DNA from: Fusarium oxysporum f. sp. lycopersici 4287
Lineage: Eukaryota > Ascomycota > Sordariomycetes > Hypocreales > Nectriaceae
Length of the DNA: 64,000 nt
Reading direction: 5' to 3'
NCBI RefSeq assembly: GCF_000149955.1
Contig: NC_030990.1
Span: 4,825,482-4,889,481, forward strand
Below, in pieces: positions 33,866 through 44,449 of the stretch. The notes under the pieces are model-generated. The model saw nothing but the letters and a program-made list of their open reading frames with translations, did no database searches and had not been told where the DNA came from. The position numbers were made by a program, and so were the translations under genes. How positions within the stretch are numbered: the first letter of the stretch is position 1; the number at the start of each line of letters is the position of its first letter.

Positions 33866-35220
33866 ATGGTACGAAAGGGTTCCAAGAAGGTCAGGACCGG
33901 GTGCATCACCTGCAAGTAGGTATCCCTCAGACCACGGAGTCGCATGCTCTAACTTAGCATCGCTTAGGGTCCGCAAGATCAAATGTGACGAGACCAGGCC
34001 CTGTTGCCGACGTTGCACAAATACTGGCCGCAATTGCGATGGTTACGCACCTCAGGGCCGCCAGCCCACGCCGGCGGCTCATCTGGCCGTGACCTGTCAA
34101 TACTTGAGAACGAAGACGGAATGTAGAGGACTGCAGTACTTTTGCGAGGTTGCCGCGCCACGCCTATTGGGCCCCAAGAGCCCCTATTTCTGGACCCACC
34201 TAGTGATGCAGCTCAGCGAGTCAGAGCCAGTAGTGAAGCATTCCCTGCTGGCAATCAGTTCTCTCTATGAGACTCAGGAAGCCCAAAAGACACCACCAGC
34301 TATGCCCAGCCTTGCATTACAGCATTACAACTCTGCCATTCAAGGACTCAAAACCACTCAGAGTGATGTCTTGGCACTATTAGGGTGTATCTTATTCACC
34401 TGTATAGAACTTCTGCAATCGAATAACGGAACGGCTATTCGGCATTGCGCCCATGGCATTGCCATCATGGAACGTTGCAACAACCCTTGGGCTCGAGAGC
34501 ATCTGGTCCCCATATTCCGACGGATCAGTGTCTTGCCCCTACTCTTCGGCAGTGACTCCACAGAACTTAGCCGCTCTATTGTCCTGGGGTTTGTAATTCC
34601 CTCAAAGTTCGACAGTCTGGAAGATGCACAGGTGATGACAGATGACATTTTTAAGCGATTAAAGCGGCTTTGTTCTTTAAAGAAACAAGGATTACACTTC
34701 GATCAGGACATAGAACGAGAGTACATCAAGTCATTGCTGGAAAGATGGCAATTCTTGATGAAAGGCCTTAATGTCCATGCAGCGGCACAGGCAGATGGTG
34801 CTTGCAACGGGCAATACACCTTAACGATGATGCGCTTCCAATTATGTCAAGCGTGTTTTAATCTATTATTCTGCAGTGCAGCGGACGATGATGATAATAC
34901 AAAGGCCTCTTGTGAGATGGTCGAATCGGCAACTTGTCTCAGTGACCTGCACACACTGTGATCGACACAGTTTTTCTTCGAATTAGGCTTCGCCCATCTT
35001 GCACTTTGTAGCGACGAGATGTAACTGTCTGGAAAGACGGTTCGCGGCGTATCGGTTAATGAAGGCACTGAGTGAGACAGAGAGGCTTTTCGGTACTCGA
35101 CTGATGCATGCTACAGCTCGGAGACGAATACAGTCAGAACATGACATGATATTGGATGACCTCGACTATCCGCAGGATGTTGGCCCATGTTCTAAGGAAA
35201 TTCCTTGGGGATCAAGGTAG
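33866..35220 (+). pseudogene. Zn2Cys6 transcription factor (Fungal_trans_2-like) with premature stop and frameshift
   Basis: Exon 1 (33866-33915) and exon 2 (from 33968) are joined by a 52-nt intron with a CTAAC branch. They encode 'MVRKGSKKVRTGCITC' and a complete Zn2Cys6 knuckle, with Cys at residues 13, 16, 23, 30, 33 and 40 (C-x2-C-x6-C-x6-C-x2-C-x6-C). The C-terminal regulatory domain starts at 'GLQYFCEVAAPRLLGP' and 'YFWTHLVMQLSESEPVVKHS', typical of Fungal_trans_2. The frame stops at TGA 34959-34961 (347 aa). Past it, 'QFFFELGFA' continues in the same frame and the family's 'LHFVATRCNCLERRFAAYRL' continues in a different frame to 35220. So the expected C-terminus is present but cut off by a nonsense codon and an indel near 34995. 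The DNA-binding domain could still be made. It is next to a RIP block. Confidence 0.78.
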
Positions 35221-36051
35221 GTATTAGTGACCGACTACTGCTTGAGTGGGCATGCTAACCTTTTGGCCCAGGAAGGAGGAATACTTCATCAATGAATGAC
35301 AAAAACCAGCCTCAGCACAACCCTTTCTATCTTAAATTGATAAAAAATTGACTGTGCAACCCAAGGTTATGTTCTCATGAAATAGAAAGCCTGGTTCTGC
35401 CGTGCTGCCGACAGGGCTGGCATGACATGCTCAGTCGCATCAACCAGCAACTTTGTCGCAGAATAGCTTAGGATCGGGCTCAAACATGTTTTTGATGGTC
35501 TCAGATACTACAAATGCCAAAAGTTCGAATCCACAAGAGATACCTCTCGTTCACGTAGTACCGAGCCTTACATCCGTGCGTGTGACAGGAAAAGGGATCA
35601 TTTGCTTTGTGTAGACTTTCAACGCCCGCAGTCTACTTCCCCACATGAGGCTAGGTGCTTTAGTAGAATTAACAGGACAACATTTCGGGTACTGTTGTTT
35701 TAATGTCCGAGCCTCTGCTCCTCAATGCAAAGCAGCCAATCAGCTGCCCTCAGAATCGCTAGCAAATTGCAACCTGCCGTTTACCCAGCCGACGGCCGCT
35801 CACCTGCTTACATGTAAGCGGGTGGCGAGTCTCAAGTTGTAACAACTGCTCTTTAGGGCACTTTCCAAATCCTTATTGGATTCTGAGCTAGCAGGTTGAT
35901 TGGCAGCCAAGTCTCAGAATATATAAGGTCTGTTCCAATCGCTCGTTTATCACTTCCAAAAGGTAAGTCTATGACATCGGTCCTCTTAAGCCTCTTGTTC
36001 CATAGCCAGCTTTCTTTTTTCACAAGAGTCATTGGTACTCTGTTGCCCACC
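35221..36051. other. Intergenic and promoter of the 36052 gene
   Basis: No gene is supported. A plausible core promoter precedes the next gene: ATTGG (inverted CCAAT) at 35899-35903 and TATATAA at 35920-35926, ~130 nt before the ATG. Confidence 0.5.
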
Positions 36052-36457
36052 ATGCAGATCGTTTTATCCGCCGTTATCTTCCTTGCTTCAGTGGCATCAG
36101 CCAGAGATTTCGTCTTATACGATGATGCCAACTATGGTGGAGCTGCTCATATCGAGGCACGTAATAACGATGCCGCCTGTTGTATGTCATGCCTATCCTC
36201 GGACATGGAAATTTTAATAATTAAGGACATCATAGGGAATCTCAACGGTAAAGGCGATCGGGCGAGTTCCGTAGGAGGTGATGCAGGATGCACTACATTC
36301 TTCCGGTAAGATTATTCTTTATTATTCTATGTGGATAGTTTAACCACTGACAAAAATCAGGGAACGCGACTGTAGGGGGTCCAACTGGCAGCAGCGTGGC
36401 TCTGCACCTACTGTTCCGAGCTTCCTCAATGACCACATCTGGTCATTCCGCAACTAA
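36052..36457 (+). CDS. Small secreted protein, gamma-crystallin-like
   Basis: There are three exons: 36052-36181, 36236-36305 and 36361-36457 (98 aa). The first intron (54 nt, GTATGT...ATAG) stays open if unspliced, but splicing rebuilds 'DAACWNLNGKGDRASSV', a far more regular sequence. The second intron (55 nt) has a CTGAC branch. A signal peptide (MQIVLSAVIFLASVASA) is followed by 'RDFVLYDDANYGGAAH', 'GCTTFFRERDCRG' and 'FLNDHIWSFRN'. The 'Y-D-D-x-N-Y-G-G' start and 'ND-x-I-x-S' end recall the Greek-key motif of beta/gamma-crystallin-fold secreted proteins, a fold also used by some microbial antifungal proteins. Three Cys remain in the mature part. It is an effector or antimicrobial candidate; the activity is not shown by sequence. 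Confidence 0.72.
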
Positions 36458-39192
36458 TGCTAAGGGGCGATTACATTGTCTGAAAACAGATCTGCGCTGT
36501 TCGTCGTTGCTATTGGTTTTCCTGCCAGGTTCCCCGATACCTTTTACACGAATGAGGAGGGCTTATCAGTCGCAAGAATAGAGGGCGAAAAGAAGTGTGG
36601 TATTGATACCTTTTGGAGACTCGGTCGAGCCTATGGGATGTAGTATTACCAATATCTACTGTCTTAGCCGTCGTAATGCTCAGCTAGTTGCTCTTGGGCT
36701 GACCAGAAGATGCTATCTTGATCTTTTTCATCTGTTGCTGCTCTGCCCGGTGACCGGGTTTACATGTGTCTTGAGGTCTTGTGGGCTCATGGCCTGGTAT
36801 TGGCTATAGTGGGGGACCGAGTCTCTATTGTTAATCATAATCTCACTCAGGGTTCGAACAGGTGACGCTTTTGGTTTTATTGGTTATGCATACATGTCGC
36901 TGACCTTTCCATCCCCAGCACGTTGGCGTAGGCAGGGATGCCGTTGGATTGGTTGTGCTGGCTCACGAATTGCATGTACCTGATCATTTTCATCTTCTCT
37001 TTAACGAATTTAGTAGCCTGCGTTGTAGCTCCTTGGTGGCAACTCAAGGTCGGATAGGCACCTAACCCAGACTGGCAGTCAAGTTTGCGATAGCGACGGG
37101 AAGACTGAACTGCGAGGGAATATAAGAGACAAAGCACAACGTACTAAATACTCACATCACATCTGACTACAATATGAAAACAGGCTCAGATTGACATACC
37201 ATGCTTGAGTTACTAAAGATAGGACACTGAACATGTGGAAAAAGAGTTAGCTTTCAAGTGAGCCTATCAAGCAGAGAATCAAGAGGGATGATCCCTAGCC
37301 CCACGAGACAGCTCAGGTAGCATCCGTTCTTAGAGGGCGACTTGCGCCTTCCATCCGCTCACCGCCGATGGTTTAATAATCCATTCATTGTTTGAATGAG
37401 ATTGGATTTAACAGTAACACTCTCACACCGCAACTATTAGCTCATCGATAGTAAATATTATAGAAATAGTCTGCTTATTTATACTACTCTGCTAGCATGA
37501 AAGTCTCGGCTTGAAAGATTCGCCGCTATTCATCCTCCTAGCTTCGAGATCCAACCTCAAGAAACTAGTACACAGTTCCAGGAAGTCCAGACAGAGATAT
37601 AATGGTCAACCACTTATCCACCTTTATTAACAAATTACCCCAGTCCTACAAGCTACGCTCCTTAGAACTAAAGAATCGCATCCAGTATTTAACAACCAAT
37701 TAAGAATGTGAAAGTTAAGATGATCCAGTTACCTCATACGCCCTCCAGATGATCCTGAGCAGCTGTTCTACCTCTATTCGTATGTCCCAGAGACGTTTAA
37801 ATCTCCTTCACTGGCTCCTGTAACAGTGGGAACTGGGCCCAGAAAATTGCACATCAACAACCTCCCACCTTCCTCTGCTTCTTTGGTACGAATAGGGACG
37901 AACTAAGTTTGTGTGATGTGTGTTTATCCTAAGGCGTATCAACAACAACCGTGACGCCCCAGGATTCGCCTCGTTAAGTCGTTGAAGATGAATTTTCCTT
38001 AAAGGAACCCTGTCTTGGCCTGTGCAGACTAGAGTCCGACCTTGAGTCCGACCTTGTACATGCGCTAGGATCAGATGGGAAGTTGACCGAGAGAAATCCC
38101 AAACTTACAAACACCAGCAATAACATCCTCCTTGTCCGTACCGCAACCCTGGACGACCCAGGCCGCACTCCGCGCCGACGAAATCAGAAAAGATGCCTAG
38201 TCTAGCATCACGGTTCAGATCTAACCAAAGACGGCATCTCCATCGAGCAACTTTCTCCTTGCCAGCTAGGACGTCGGAGGCCTCGGGTAGATCTCTATAT
38301 CATAAGTAATGCGGACTAAAACGAGGGTCTTGCCTTGCGGATTTTCATAGTGGCATTAAAACCCCGAGACATTTGTAAGCTTTTAGAAGAGACGACCTTA
38401 GGGATGCTCGGGGTTTAGCAATACTGGCCGACCTGTGGAGTGCTAGATCTGAATAAAGCACTGCTGCTGATTCTGACTGGTAACGTAAAGCTCTACAAGC
38501 GCCACCATCTCCAGGCTACCTTTGATATTGCACCTCGCAATGTAAATCCATTCAAGCAGTCTCTATAAGCCATAAGCCTAAATTGTATCAACAGAAGTAA
38601 CTGCAGTCATATTATATTAATGGTTGTATTAAGCTTGTTTGATGACTTGTGCACGGGACATGCAGGGACAATTGTACATGCATCTGCCCAAAGTCCTGAA
38701 CTTTGGATGATAGCCGTCTGACTTCTAACTAAGCTCTTAGGGCTGCTAATTGCGAAAGGGTAATCCTGGTAGATAATTAAATCCGGTGTATCCAGCCTAT
38801 AGTGGGCATACGAGCCTTGTTGGGGCAGGTTCGTTAAGCCTGAAGTGGAGCATGAGTATGATTGAGCGTCTAAGTTAAGGAGAAAACCCCGCTCGTCATT
38901 TTCCAGCGTATACGAGTCCGATCAAGCCAATGATGGGCGTGTAAAGAGGCACATAGCCCCACGAGACAAGAACAGCTTATTTCAAATGGTTAGATCCTTA
39001 TCTCCTCCAATAAGCAGGAATTAAGCTATGCTTCACAATCCTTCCTCAAGCTTGCAACTCATCAAACTAAAAACAATTATGGAGAAATCGCCTGCACGTG
39101 TGCAGGTTATATAAGGCTGTTTCTTGCATTATGGATTGAATCAGAATCATCAGTCTTCTCTTCATTCACCTGCCAAGCCCCAACCCTTCAAA
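36458..39192. other. Intergenic, 2.7 kb; one weak secreted-like frame
   Basis: A minus-strand frame ending at 36877 and open from ~37110 reads 'KLDCQSGLGAYPTLSCHQGA' then 'KEKMKMIRYMQFVSQHNQ'. It has Cys residues and a CTCGCAG acceptor just upstream, so it might be the last exon of a small secreted protein. I could not find a matching first exon, so I do not call it. Nothing else is supported to 39090. Confidence 0.4.
39091..39114 (+). promoter_or_regulatory. E-box dyad and TATA box upstream of the 39193 gene
   Basis: CCTGCACGTGTGCAGG (39091-39106) has 6-bp complementary arms around a core that includes the E-box CACGTG (39095-39100). It is followed at once by TATATAA (39108-39114), 79 nt before the ATG. 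Such a site would suit a bHLH regulator. Confidence 0.5.
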
Positions 39193-39589
39193 ATGCGTTT
39201 CATTCCCGTTGCCGCAGCCCTCTTTGCCCTGACGGACTTCTCGTCCGCCTGGACCAAGGATGGGAACGGAGTATGGACCGCCAACAACGAACATTATTGG
39301 ATCCGAGGTGGTGAGTCAATTATCGCTGGTCAATTACAACAAAATCCTCACATTTCTAGATTATGTACATGAGGCATGCACGGTGATGAACACTGAGAAC
39401 ACCCACGTTGGACCGTGCGCATACTTCGTCGATACTAAGATTATTTTCCGAGGGCGTAAGTTTTGACCAGAATCACGGCAGACTCATCACTCGAAACTCT
39501 CGCTTTAATCGGAGCATTCACTGACGGTGGACGCCATAGACTGCGCCGTTGCCCTGCATTCCAACTACAAACAGATCGAGTGCAGGTGA
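39193..39589 (+). CDS. Small secreted four-Cys protein (effector-like)
   Basis: There are three exons: 39193-39310, 39360-39455 and 39540-39589. The GT-AG introns (49 and 84 nt; GTGAGT and GTAAGT donors) close in frame, giving 87 aa. A signal peptide (MRFIPVAAALFALTDFSSA) is followed by a ~68-residue mature chain. It has four Cys ('VHEACTVM', 'VGPCAYF', 'GHCAVAL', 'IECR'), which could form two disulfides. I recognise no family. Strong TATA/E-box promoter elements, small size, three exons and a RIP repeat ~0.5 kb downstream fit a candidate effector. Confidence 0.7.
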
Positions 39590-41015
39590 GCATTGTTTTA
39601 CGGACCTGCACCGAGTGAATGATTTGGCGAAAGAGTAAAGATCGGTTATTATGTGGCAACATTCTCGTCCAAACCATAGCTCACAGAGTGATGAGGCAAA
39701 AAAGCTAGGGTCCAGTGTGGAGAGGGAAAATTGACGAGTGGAACTACAACACTAGACCTTGGAAATTACAATATGAAGCGTCATAATATGATCTTATCAC
39801 CGTTCACTTGTCAGCGACTTAGTCTGTGGTTTTGTTAGTTAATTCAATGATAGTCGACTAGCCAATTTGCAGACCGCAAAGGCCCGGAAGCTTGAAGTGA
39901 AGTTTCTACATTTCCACATTCGCTTGTATATCTGCTGCATCCCTGCTCGACGCGACTGCATACCTAATCTCGAAAATGAACAGATTTAGAGGAGATAATT
40001 TCCCAATATGTTCTTAATTTAGATACGCGACCATTTCCTCCCTGCCTCTGCAATGTAGAAGATATAACAAATAGACTGGTTACTAGCTGCGACTAAGCTC
40101 CTAACTTTACTAAGTGACTACCAGAGCTAAAGATGTGTTTTTTTCCAGAGACATAACTATAGAAGAGCTAGATATAAAGATTTAGAGGTAATTTATAGCT
40201 GATTTAAGCTTATGTAGAATATTATTATTAAATATAGCATCTTAGAGGCAGATATTTATAATTTTAATTAGACTGGTTTTATAATAGATATTACTATTTC
40301 ATTAAGTTATTACTATAAGTATAGAGATATATTTTAATACTAAATTAGACTTACCTAGAAACAGAGAATATATTATAGAGATTTAAGGCATTAACTTTAA
40401 GGGTTAGTATATGCTGCTGTTTATTATTATTATCTCTTTAGTTGGCATTGCCCTTCAGGAGGTATTTTGCCCTGTGTAACTCTATATATAATATAGCTAT
40501 AAGAGCTTGCCTTAAGATAAAGTTAAAATAGTATTACCTTACTATAATAGCCTAACTTTTATTATAAATAAATAAGTATATAGATTAATAATAATATGGC
40601 ATTATATATATGTTTAATTTATATTACTTAATTTATATATTTTAATTAATTAAACTTCTTTATTATAATTACTATAAAGGGCTATATTAAATAAAGAAAT
40701 AAATTATTAAAAGAAAGGCAGTCTTTGTAGGTTATAAATTTATTATCTATACTTAAATAAATTAAATATATTATTAATATTTAGGCATTTATGCTGCAAT
40801 TCTATTTATTAGAAAAATCTATCTTAATCACTCTACCGCTAAGGACCTTAAGATCTCTTATCATAGTGTGTAGAAAATTAAACTTACTTCCTTATATAGA
40901 AGGATATTCAGCCTTTTGAATCATCTGGCTGCAGTTTTATCTCCTCCTTGATAACTATCTCTGTTCTTAAATTCTTCAAGACAGATCTAGCAAATCCTTG
41001 TCTTTTTGTCTAAAT
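39590..41015. other. A+T-rich region containing a transposase relic
   Basis: Bases 39590-40110 are plain intergenic DNA. From ~40110 to ~40900 the sequence is RIP-like and A+T-rich. The recognisable transposase part (40135-40440) is listed separately. No gene is supported. Confidence 0.5.
40135..40440 (+). mobile_element. Second RIP-inactivated pogo/Fot1-type transposase fragment
   Basis: It aligns with 4410-4600 of the first relic. Reading through stops and one indel gives 'RHNYRRARYKDLEVIYS', 'NIIIKYSILEADIYNFN.TGF' (the NFDETGF DDE box), and then 'PRNREYIIEI.GINFKG.YMLLFIII'. This is the usual pogo order. Trp codons have become TAG/TAA. Similarity ends at ~40440. Confidence 0.75.
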
Positions 41016-42815
41016 CTAATGTATACGCAACTCCGTTCTGCCACTATCAACACCACTTGACAAAGCAATCACTTCTTTATCTCGCCCTGTTGATCTCGCG
41101 AGTACCTCCATATCCTTATCCTTTATACCTTCGCTGCCCGCAGCTCAGACGATATCCTGCGTATCAGGAGAAACCGCCTGCGAGACAGCCTGCCAGGCAA
41201 AGAAGACTCGGTGCACTGCGCAAAGAGTACCATACTGAGAGCAGTCACGACAAAGTGCGCAACTATGATGGCCATAACCACGACAAAACCACTCCAGTGC
41301 TGCGGGATAAGCACCTCTTAAGCATAAATCGTTTTGACTTCGCGAGTAGGATTAAAGTTTGGCAGCCAGTCGTAGTATAACATCTGGTAGAAGCAGAAGA
41401 TAGCTGCTTACATCGCTTACGCTAGATCGCCGGTCAGACGAAGGATATTTTGGAACACGGCGGCATGCTCTGGGTGGGTCGGCCAAATGATTTGGGCCAG
41501 AAATTGATCTTTCATAATCCCTGCCCGCGAAGCTCCAGCTGCCCAGCGCGGAAAATTCGAGAAGTGTAGACCAAAGAGTATGCAGTCTGTACCTACATTC
41601 CGTCATCCAGGTCTTCCCAGAGGTCCGGACCAGAGTGAACTTGGAGGTCTAGGATTCCGCGTCCTCTCGTATTATTAGGAGACATGCCGATACCTAGCTG
41701 TTGTAGAAACCCTGTGCCATTTTCTGCGGCCATCAAGGTTGACTACTTAGCCAGGAACTCTGGTTCAGAGGGAAAAGCTCTCCCTATCATAGTGATATTA
41801 TACTTGTGAGGTAGGTTCTGGCTTATATAGCAGATGGTTGCATTGAACATATCGGTCCCATTGGCTGTAAAGGCCGTTGTCTAAGGTCCATCTCGGCGAA
41901 ATGTCAAGTTATCTAACGCTTTTGGTATTTCCAGCGGGCTTGAATCTTGAGTCTTTTTGTTCGAGACAGGGGCAATCCCATCTAAAGCTGAGCCTGAGTT
42001 GACGAGTTAAACCAAATTGAAGCCATAAGCCCAGCCAGAGAGGGGGTTCTCGGTGCCATTTTTTATGGGCAAAGTATTTGCTACGCTGCTGCATAGAGAG
42101 ATTGGTGGCAGGAACGGGTCTATGCTAAACCATCCATTGTGAATCCTACAGGTTATTTGTCCAAGCTTGCTCGGATCAGTCCTAATGAAGTCAGTCTGAT
42201 TCTCGACGGCAATAGAGGCATTGAGATATAAGCCACCGGCCGCAGAACCATCATTTAACTTGTAAATGAGTGCGATATTGTCCAAGGTCGGTGCGAAGCA
42301 GGCAGCTCGCTGATTAACGACAACAGCGGGCCCGGCGTAGTACTCGAGAGTAGCCCTGCCTTGGGGACTGTTAAATGGAAGTATTGCCTGATAGATGTCG
42401 CCTGTATTAATAGCATTTTCAGTGCGAAGCCCTGTTTCCATCTTGGCCGGATGAGACTCCGGCAAAGCGCCAATGAGCCATTAGTCTTGATTTCCAATAT
42501 GAGATGCCGTTGAATGGGAAGATCTCTGATGTATTAAAACCAACGGCTTTGATGTTTTTAGCCACCGGACTCGAGATCTGGTCTTGGCCAAAGTCGAAAC
42601 TAATGCAACGAAAAACTTCAATGAAAAACTTCAATGCGAGGATAACAACGTAAAGAAAACCTAAGGGGCGGCCTGCAAGACAGTGTCGCCAAGCTGTAGG
42701 AAGAAGATCCGTTGGACCGGCGCTGGAGCTTGAAGCCCTCTGGATCGATAGCATGGCCGTGTCAGAGAACCAACTGCCAGTATCATACACAACTATGCTT
42801 TTACTAGGCCAAAAA
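41016..42815 (-). pseudogene. Decayed gene for a large fungal membrane protein of unknown function
   Basis: Fragments in three frames line up in the order of one protein family. They are 'VYDTGSWFSDTAMLSIQRAS' with 'GPTDLLPTAWRH' and 'GQDQISSPVAKNI' (42815-42450), and a frame-shifted 'LEYYAGPAVVVNQRAACFAP' to 'NPLSGWAYGFNLV' (42400-42010). Next come 'LDNLTFRRDGP.TTAFTANG', 'NMSEPEF'-like and 'DLQVHSGPDLWEDLDDGM' (41920-41600), then 'LWSTLLEFSALGSWSFAGRD' (~41570). Last are 'PQHWSGFVVVMAIIVAHFV' and 'AWQAVSQAVSPDTQDIV', ending at TAG 41018. Several stops stand where Trp or Gln is expected. The 5' end is lost in TA-rich DNA. The original was probably a >1000-aa multi-span protein. Confidence 0.75.
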
Positions 42816-42839
42816 AGGAAATTATAGCCTACTACTTTA

Positions 42840-42950
42840 TATAAATATACATGAATATAGATACATAAGTATATATTATACTTATATATTATATAGATAT
42901 AAATATAAATATATTTATACATATTTATATAGGACGTTATTACAATATTC
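42840..42950. repeat. TA-rich low-complexity tract
   Basis: Imperfect ATATAAATATA/ATACATA units of about 110 bp abut the broken 5' end of the membrane-protein relic and the 3' end of the methyltransferase gene. Confidence 0.7.
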
Positions 42951-43007
42951 ATATAGCCATGTCTGCCTGCCGCTCAATATCTATGGCATGCATACTTAAA
43001 CCCCCAT

Positions 43008-44449
43008 CTATCGACCCCTAAACTTGATCTCGATAAAGCGATGCAGAGCCCCAGGCACCTCAGGAACATGGCCAATCTCCAGCCTCTCGTCGACATCCCC
43101 CAGCAGCTTCTTCCAATCCTCCAGATTCCTCTCCAAGGAGTTGAACACGCCCAGCATATGCAAGTCCGCGGCGGCAAAAGTCCGTCCCAGCATCTGGAAG
43201 GGCGGCTCGACACCCTCTGGCAGGCCCACCGCCTCGACAAGCAGGATGCGGGAGCCTGACTTGAGCCGCGGCACCAGATTGGCGAGGATCTTGGCCGCGT
43301 ACTTGTCCGGCCAGTCGTGCAGGATTGTCTTAAGCATGTAGACGTCACCGGGGGTGTTTTGCGGGCCGAAGAAGTCGTGGGGCTCAAAGCTGATACGGGA
43401 CTTGAGCTCTTCAGGGAGGCGCTCGTCAAAGGCCACTTGCACCTCGGGGAGATCCTGGACCACGATCTTCTTGAGGTTGGGAAACGTGCGAGCCAGGTGG
43501 ACAGCATCGTGGCCACTTGAGCCGCCGACCTAGGACATATTAGCAGCAATACTGTCTCGAAACAGATTGGGATTGCTCACATCAACAAGGGTAACGTCGC
43601 CGAGCTGAGTCCAGTCATAACCAATCTTCAGCAGATCGTCGGCCCGGATAGCCGACGCACTCGACGCCGCCTGCATACTCTCGGCAAAATTGGTCGCCCG
43701 CCATCCCTTGGGTTTACCCTCTGCTTCGCGGTTGAGGTAATCCCAGAATGACTCAGGCGTCTTCAGGTTATCCACGTTGGTCAGCGAAAAGGGACTCTCG
43801 ATGGGTTCCTCGCTGGGCTTGTCCTTACCGGCGCTGAACATCTCAAACGACTCGGCAAAGTGGACGCCCGCAACGCGCGCCTCGTCGAAGTGGTGGCGAA
43901 ACCAAGAACGGATGAGGTACTGCTTGGCGGGGACGGCGGACAGCGAGGTGTGGACGACGCGGTCTTTGTCGCTTGGGTCAGGAGCAAAGTAGCGGATCGT
44001 GATGGCGTACTTAAGGACGCGGCGGACGAGGCTCTCTGGGAGGCTCACCTTGGTGGCGATCTCACTATATGATGCTGAACCGCCCATAGGGACGGCGTTC
44101 CAGATGTCAAAGTGGTTGAGGACGTCGATGACGGTGGCGTCATAATTGAGCTGGATCTAGTGAGCTGGTCTGATTCTTTGGTAGGTAAAGTGGGCGAACC
44201 GACATGGAGGGGGGCAAACATGGAATTGTCGGTTGGGCCGAGGGCAAGTCGGTACAGGTCTGCTGCTGCGTCGATAAGCTGGAAGCGGAGGCCGTTGAGC
44301 TCTGGGAGCTTAGGGTATTCGACGAGGCCATCTTCAGCGAATGACGGCGCGGGGCATGCGATTTCCTTGAGCTTGGCGGACAGGGCGTTGACCGTCTCGG
44401 AGACGGTCGCTGCCAGAGATTCGAGGGAGGGGTTGTTGTTGTCTGCCAT
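43008..44449 (-). CDS. SAM-dependent O-methyltransferase (plant-COMT-like fungal family)
   Basis: I read three exons: 44449-44204, 44156-43581 and 43529-43008. The introns are 47 and 51 nt, GT-AG and phase 0, giving 447 aa. The N-terminal half carries the winged-helix dimerisation part ('LNHFDIWNAVPMGGSASYSE', 'VRRVLKYAIT'). The C-terminal half is a class I methyltransferase. SAM motif I 'LVDVGGSSGHDAVHLA' is at ~272-287, a 'VVQDLP' acid motif follows, and 'ILHDWPDKYAAKIL' carries the expected catalytic His (~345). 'LVEAVG' and 'DLHMLGVFN' follow as in the family. Such enzymes methylate phenolic hydroxyls in secondary metabolism. It heads the metabolic neighbourhood and looks intact. Confidence 0.9.

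Noticed and set aside
36877..37137. Possible last exon of a small secreted protein (minus strand)
   Set aside because: No first exon with a start codon and matching phase could be found.
41006..41380. 124-codon + strand frame rich in Arg/Gln
   Set aside because: The opposite strand carries conserved blocks of the decayed membrane-protein gene, which expl­ains the sequence better.
42419..42952. Start of the 177-codon minus-strand frame in TA-rich DNA
   Set aside because: The first ~40 codons are low-complexity Tyr/Ile from the TA tract. Only the part from ~42815 onward is family-like, and it belongs to the pseudogene.
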